From Haliea sp040222615 (GTDB taxonomy: Bacteria > Pseudomonadota > Gammaproteobacteria > Pseudomonadales > Halieaceae), in the NCBI RefSeq assembly GCF_040222615.1, contig NZ_JAVKCQ010000125.1, positions 1-27,528 on the forward strand: a stretch of DNA of 27,528 nt, in the 5' to 3' direction. How positions within the stretch are numbered: position 1 is the stretch's first letter; each line of letters begins with the position of its first letter. The notes under the pieces were generated by a model that saw nothing but the letters and a program-made list of their open reading frames with translations, did no database searches and was not told where the DNA came from. Both the position numbers and the translations under genes were made by a program. Of this stretch, positions 25,676-27,528 are shown one piece after another.

Positions 25676-26493
25676 GAGGATTGCTCCTGCTCCAAGTGCT
25701 CGATGTAGTAGATACCCACGGCGACGTAAGCCGTGTCTTCGCTGGATTCCTGCTGCTCGTCGACCTGATGCCGTGTCAGCCAGGCGTTGTACTCTTCGAG
25801 AAGTTCCTGCGACTTGCGGTTGGACAACTCGCGAAACTCCCTCACCGCTTCGGCCGCGATGGATGCATTGGAAACCTTGCGCTGGAAAAAACGCTCCCCT
25901 GACCGCGCTTCAAGGTTGTGTCCGATGGTGAAGATCAACTCGCCAACATCCCTGCCGAGAATATTGATCTTGTCGGTGGGCGTTGCCATGGGGATATAGG
26001 CGCGCTCTTTCAGCGCAACCTGGCCATCCTCGACCACGACATTGTTGCTTGCCTGCAGGATAGACAGCATCGCCGCGGGTGGTATGTCACCGCTATACCG
26101 CTTTACCAGTGCCGAGAAACTTCCCGTATCGCCATCCTGGGACAGTACCGCCGGTTCGCCATCGGCCGCACGGAATTCGCTGTCGTTGAGCCAGCCGCTG
26201 ATAACGCGGATCGCTCGGCTGTAGCGTCTGGTCGCCTCGGCGGTGGCGTCGGGTGCCGCTTCCCGGAGGCGGCTGACTTCCTTGCGAGTCATCCCGGTGA
26301 TGGCCGATACCGCCGACACGGTCGACCGCTTGCCCGAGCGCTCGATCAGCTGAAAGCCTTCTTCGGCAAACGCCCGCCTGGCCAGCTCCGCGAAGGCGCC
26401 ATAGGCCATGCCGTGCGACAGCAGGACACGGGCAAGAGGACGCAGAATGCGCAGCACCGCGTGACTGAGAACCTGATGTATTGGCATATCCAT
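25672..26493 (-). CDS. DUF6502-type helix-turn-helix protein
   Basis: A 273-residue soluble protein. N-terminal helices (5-50; VLRILRPLARVLLSHGMAYGAFAELARRAF) match the DUF6502 pattern. They are followed by a probable helix-turn-helix at about 57-78 (STVSAVSAITGMTRKEVSRLRE), which suggests DNA binding. A C-terminal region holds alternating helices and ends in an acidic tail. It overlaps the DUF5666 lipoprotein gene by 4 bases; I recall the two families as frequent neighbours. The start at 26493 is supported by family-like N-terminal residues but lacks a ribosome-binding site; the promoter position predicts a leaderless mRNA. Autoregulation through the palindrome at its start is inference. Confidence 0.8.
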   Translation of the reverse strand: MDMPIHQVLSHAVLRILRPLARVLLSHGMAYGAFAELARRAFAEEGFQLIERSGKRSTVSAVSAITGMTRKEVSRLREAAPDATAEATRRYSRAIRVISGWLNDSEFRAADGEPAVLSQDGDTGSFSALVKRYSGDIPPAAMLSILQASNNVVVEDGQVALKERAYIPMATPTDKINILGRDVGELIFTIGHNLEARSGERFFQRKVSNASIAAEAVREFRELSNRKSQELLEEYNAWLTRHQVDEQQESSEDTAYVAVGIYYIEHLEQEQSS

Positions 26494-26495
26494 GT

Positions 26496-26513
26496 TTGGG
26501 AATTTATTCCCAA
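26496..26513. promoter_or_regulatory. Perfect 18-base palindrome (operator candidate) at the DUF6502 gene start
   Basis: TTGGGAAT and ATTCCCAA are exact reverse complements separated by two bases. The site ends two bases before the ATG at 26493 and covers the predicted -10 box, so a bound protein would block transcription. The helix-turn-helix protein encoded next to it is an obvious candidate binder. Confidence 0.6.
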
Positions 26514-26529
26514 TTCAGGATATTGTCAA
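26501..26529 (-). promoter_or_regulatory. Strong sigma-70 promoter giving a predicted leaderless DUF6502 mRNA
   Basis: On the minus strand a consensus TTGACA (26529-26524) is followed after 17 bases by TAAATT (26506-26501). Only seven bases, CCCAAAC, lie between the -10 box and the ATG, so transcription should begin at or within a base or two of the start codon. Confidence 0.65.
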
Positions 26530-26546
26530 ATACCCGCGGAGTGGCA

Positions 26547-26622
26547 ATGGACAAAAATCAGACAAAACCTCAACAAACTCCGAGCCCTGCAGGTTTTCCT
26601 GCGTGTGGCAGACAGCGGTGGG
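26547..26622 (+). pseudogene. Relic of a LysR-family regulator N-terminus
   Basis: The stretch reads NLNKLRALQVFLRVADSG, a close match to the first helix of LysR-type regulators (LRALQVFLRVAESGSF is typical). An ATG at 26547 would open it if one A is removed from the AAAAA run at 26552-26556, giving MDKIRQNLNKLRALQ. After ADSG the similarity stops in all frames; no helix-turn-helix continuation follows before the MFS gene. I read it as a truncated and frameshifted leftover. The short length makes chance similarity possible. Confidence 0.4.
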
Positions 26623-26675
26623 GATCGAGTTGGCGGGTTCGTGGACGCGAGACGGCCACTCTCCGGGCAGTGCGC

Positions 26676-27528
26676 TCAGGCTTCCGCCGCTGCTCGCCGA
26701 TAGGCCGGCAGACCCTGCAGGATGAGGGCGGCGGCCAGAGGGCAAACCAGCAGCGGCAGCAAGGCCAGGGAATAGCGCAGAGCCAGGTCATCGCCAAAGG
26801 CAAAGTCAGTCAGCATCGCCACCGCAGTCGGCCCGAAGGCCAGGCCCAGGAGATTGGTGACAAAAAGCATCAGCGCCGAGACCTGGGCGCGCATGCGATT
26901 GGGCGTGATGAACTGGACTGCCGCCACCCCGACGCCGTAATGGGCGTTGAGGAAAAACACGATGGGGGCCGCCAGCCACACTGCCAGGGTCGGTGAACCG
27001 CTCAGGGGGCCGAGAACTGCCGGCAGTATCCACAGCACAGCCACTGCCAGGATAATGCGCAGGGGAGCATCCTGATAGCCGCGCCGCAACAGAGGCTCAA
27101 CAGCCCAGCCACCGGCCAGGGCGCCGAGACTGCCGGCAACGATGAACATGAGCCCGAAGCGATTTGCCGCCTCGGCCCGGGGCAGGTCGAAACTGCGGAT
27201 AAGAAACTCCGGGTACCACGCCATGGTCCCGTAGCCGAGTATCCCCAGCACCGCCACCGCGCCGATGGGCGCAATATACGCCCGCAGGTGGTCGCGCAAG
27301 TGCGCGCCGATTTCCGCAAGTCCGTGGTGTACCTCCGGCGCACCCGCCACCGCGGTGCCGCTGCGACGGGCCGGCTCACTGAGCAGGCCAAGCAGAATCG
27401 CGAGGACAAATCCCGGCGCACCCACCGCTATGAACGTCATCTGCCACGGCCGCAGCTCGCCGAACAACGGCACGACTGGCGGCGCCGTCGCGGAGAACCA
27501 GGCGTGCACCGCGCCGCCAATGATGTAG
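26676..27528 (-). CDS. MFS transporter, C-terminal part (5' end beyond the window)
   Basis: The frame stays open to the right edge; the last bases encode YIIGGAVHAWFSATAPPVV, which reads as the loop after an upstream membrane helix. A GTG at 27509 is only an internal valine codon. About 284 residues are visible with roughly seven membrane segments, a central hydrophilic loop (SEPARRSGTAVAGAPEVHHG) and the second-half pattern AVLGILGYGTMAWYPEFLIRSFDLPRAEA, which resembles Spinster-type MFS proteins. It ends in a hydrophilic YRRAAAEA tail. The substrate is unknown. Its stop faces the LysR relic and the DUF6502 promoter region. Confidence 0.88.
   Translation of the reverse strand, partial: YIIGGAVHAWFSATAPPVVPLFGELRPWQMTFIAVGAPGFVLAILLGLLSEPARRSGTAVAGAPEVHHGLAEIGAHLRDHLRAYIAPIGAVAVLGILGYGTMAWYPEFLIRSFDLPRAEAANRFGLMFIVAGSLGALAGGWAVEPLLRRGYQDAPLRIILAVAVLWILPAVLGPLSGSPTLAVWLAAPIVFFLNAHYGVGVAAVQFITPNRMRAQVSALMLFVTNLLGLAFGPTAVAMLTDFAFGDDLALRYSLALLPLLVCPLAAALILQGLPAYRRAAAEA

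Overview
The window is GC-rich bacterial DNA with gammaproteobacterial gene content: a FolE of E. coli type, an Entner-Doudoroff style eda/gap cluster, RhlE, and a suf operon preceded by an IscR-type site. It looks like chromosome of an aerobic, probably marine gammaproteobacterium. Halieaceae/Cellvibrionales-like is my guess; I could not test it. I see no rRNA, tRNA, CRISPR array, insertion sequence or prophage. Genes are tightly packed and no gene-free stretch exceeds about 210 bases.

Left end (1-2587, minus strand): eda, then a GAPDH-like gene, then gap. The genes are separated by a 3-base gap and a 4-base ATGA overlap. The gap gene runs off the left edge. The middle gene keeps a GAPDH fold signature and a Rossmann motif but has lost the catalytic cysteine and the phosphate-binding residues. 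Divergent from eda is folE (2744-3421) with a strong terminator, followed by an MFS transporter gene that converges on an acyl-CoA synthetase gene. Next on the minus strand are a Tat-exported PhoD-type phosphatase and the RNA helicase gene rhlE.

Middle (9950-17567): a three-gene minus-strand operon encodes a retropepsin-like lipoprotein, a cysteine-free transglutaminase-like protein fused to a membrane domain, and a RimK-like ATP-grasp ligase. It is divergent from msrB, which is followed by a small coupled ORF and a hot-dog thioesterase gene. A short MgtE-type Mg2+ transporter gene with a small upstream membrane-protein gene comes next, then a TPR-sulfotransferase gene on the plus strand.

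Right (17575-23885): a complete suf operon in the order sufB-C-D-S-A-T-E builds Fe-S clusters. Its promoter carries a full match to the IscR type 1 site over the -10 box, but no iscR gene is present here. Beyond it, on the minus strand, lies a two-gene operon: a DUF6502-type helix-turn-helix protein and a DUF5666-type lipoprotein with an Asp-rich tail. Its promoter contains an 18-base palindrome over the -10 and predicts a leaderless mRNA. A short LysR-like relic and the 3' part of a second MFS gene close the window.

The most novel material is the catalytically dead GAPDH inside the eda-gap operon, the operon with a degenerate retropepsin motif and an inactive transglutaminase, and the palindromic leaderless promoter of the DUF6502/DUF5666 pair.
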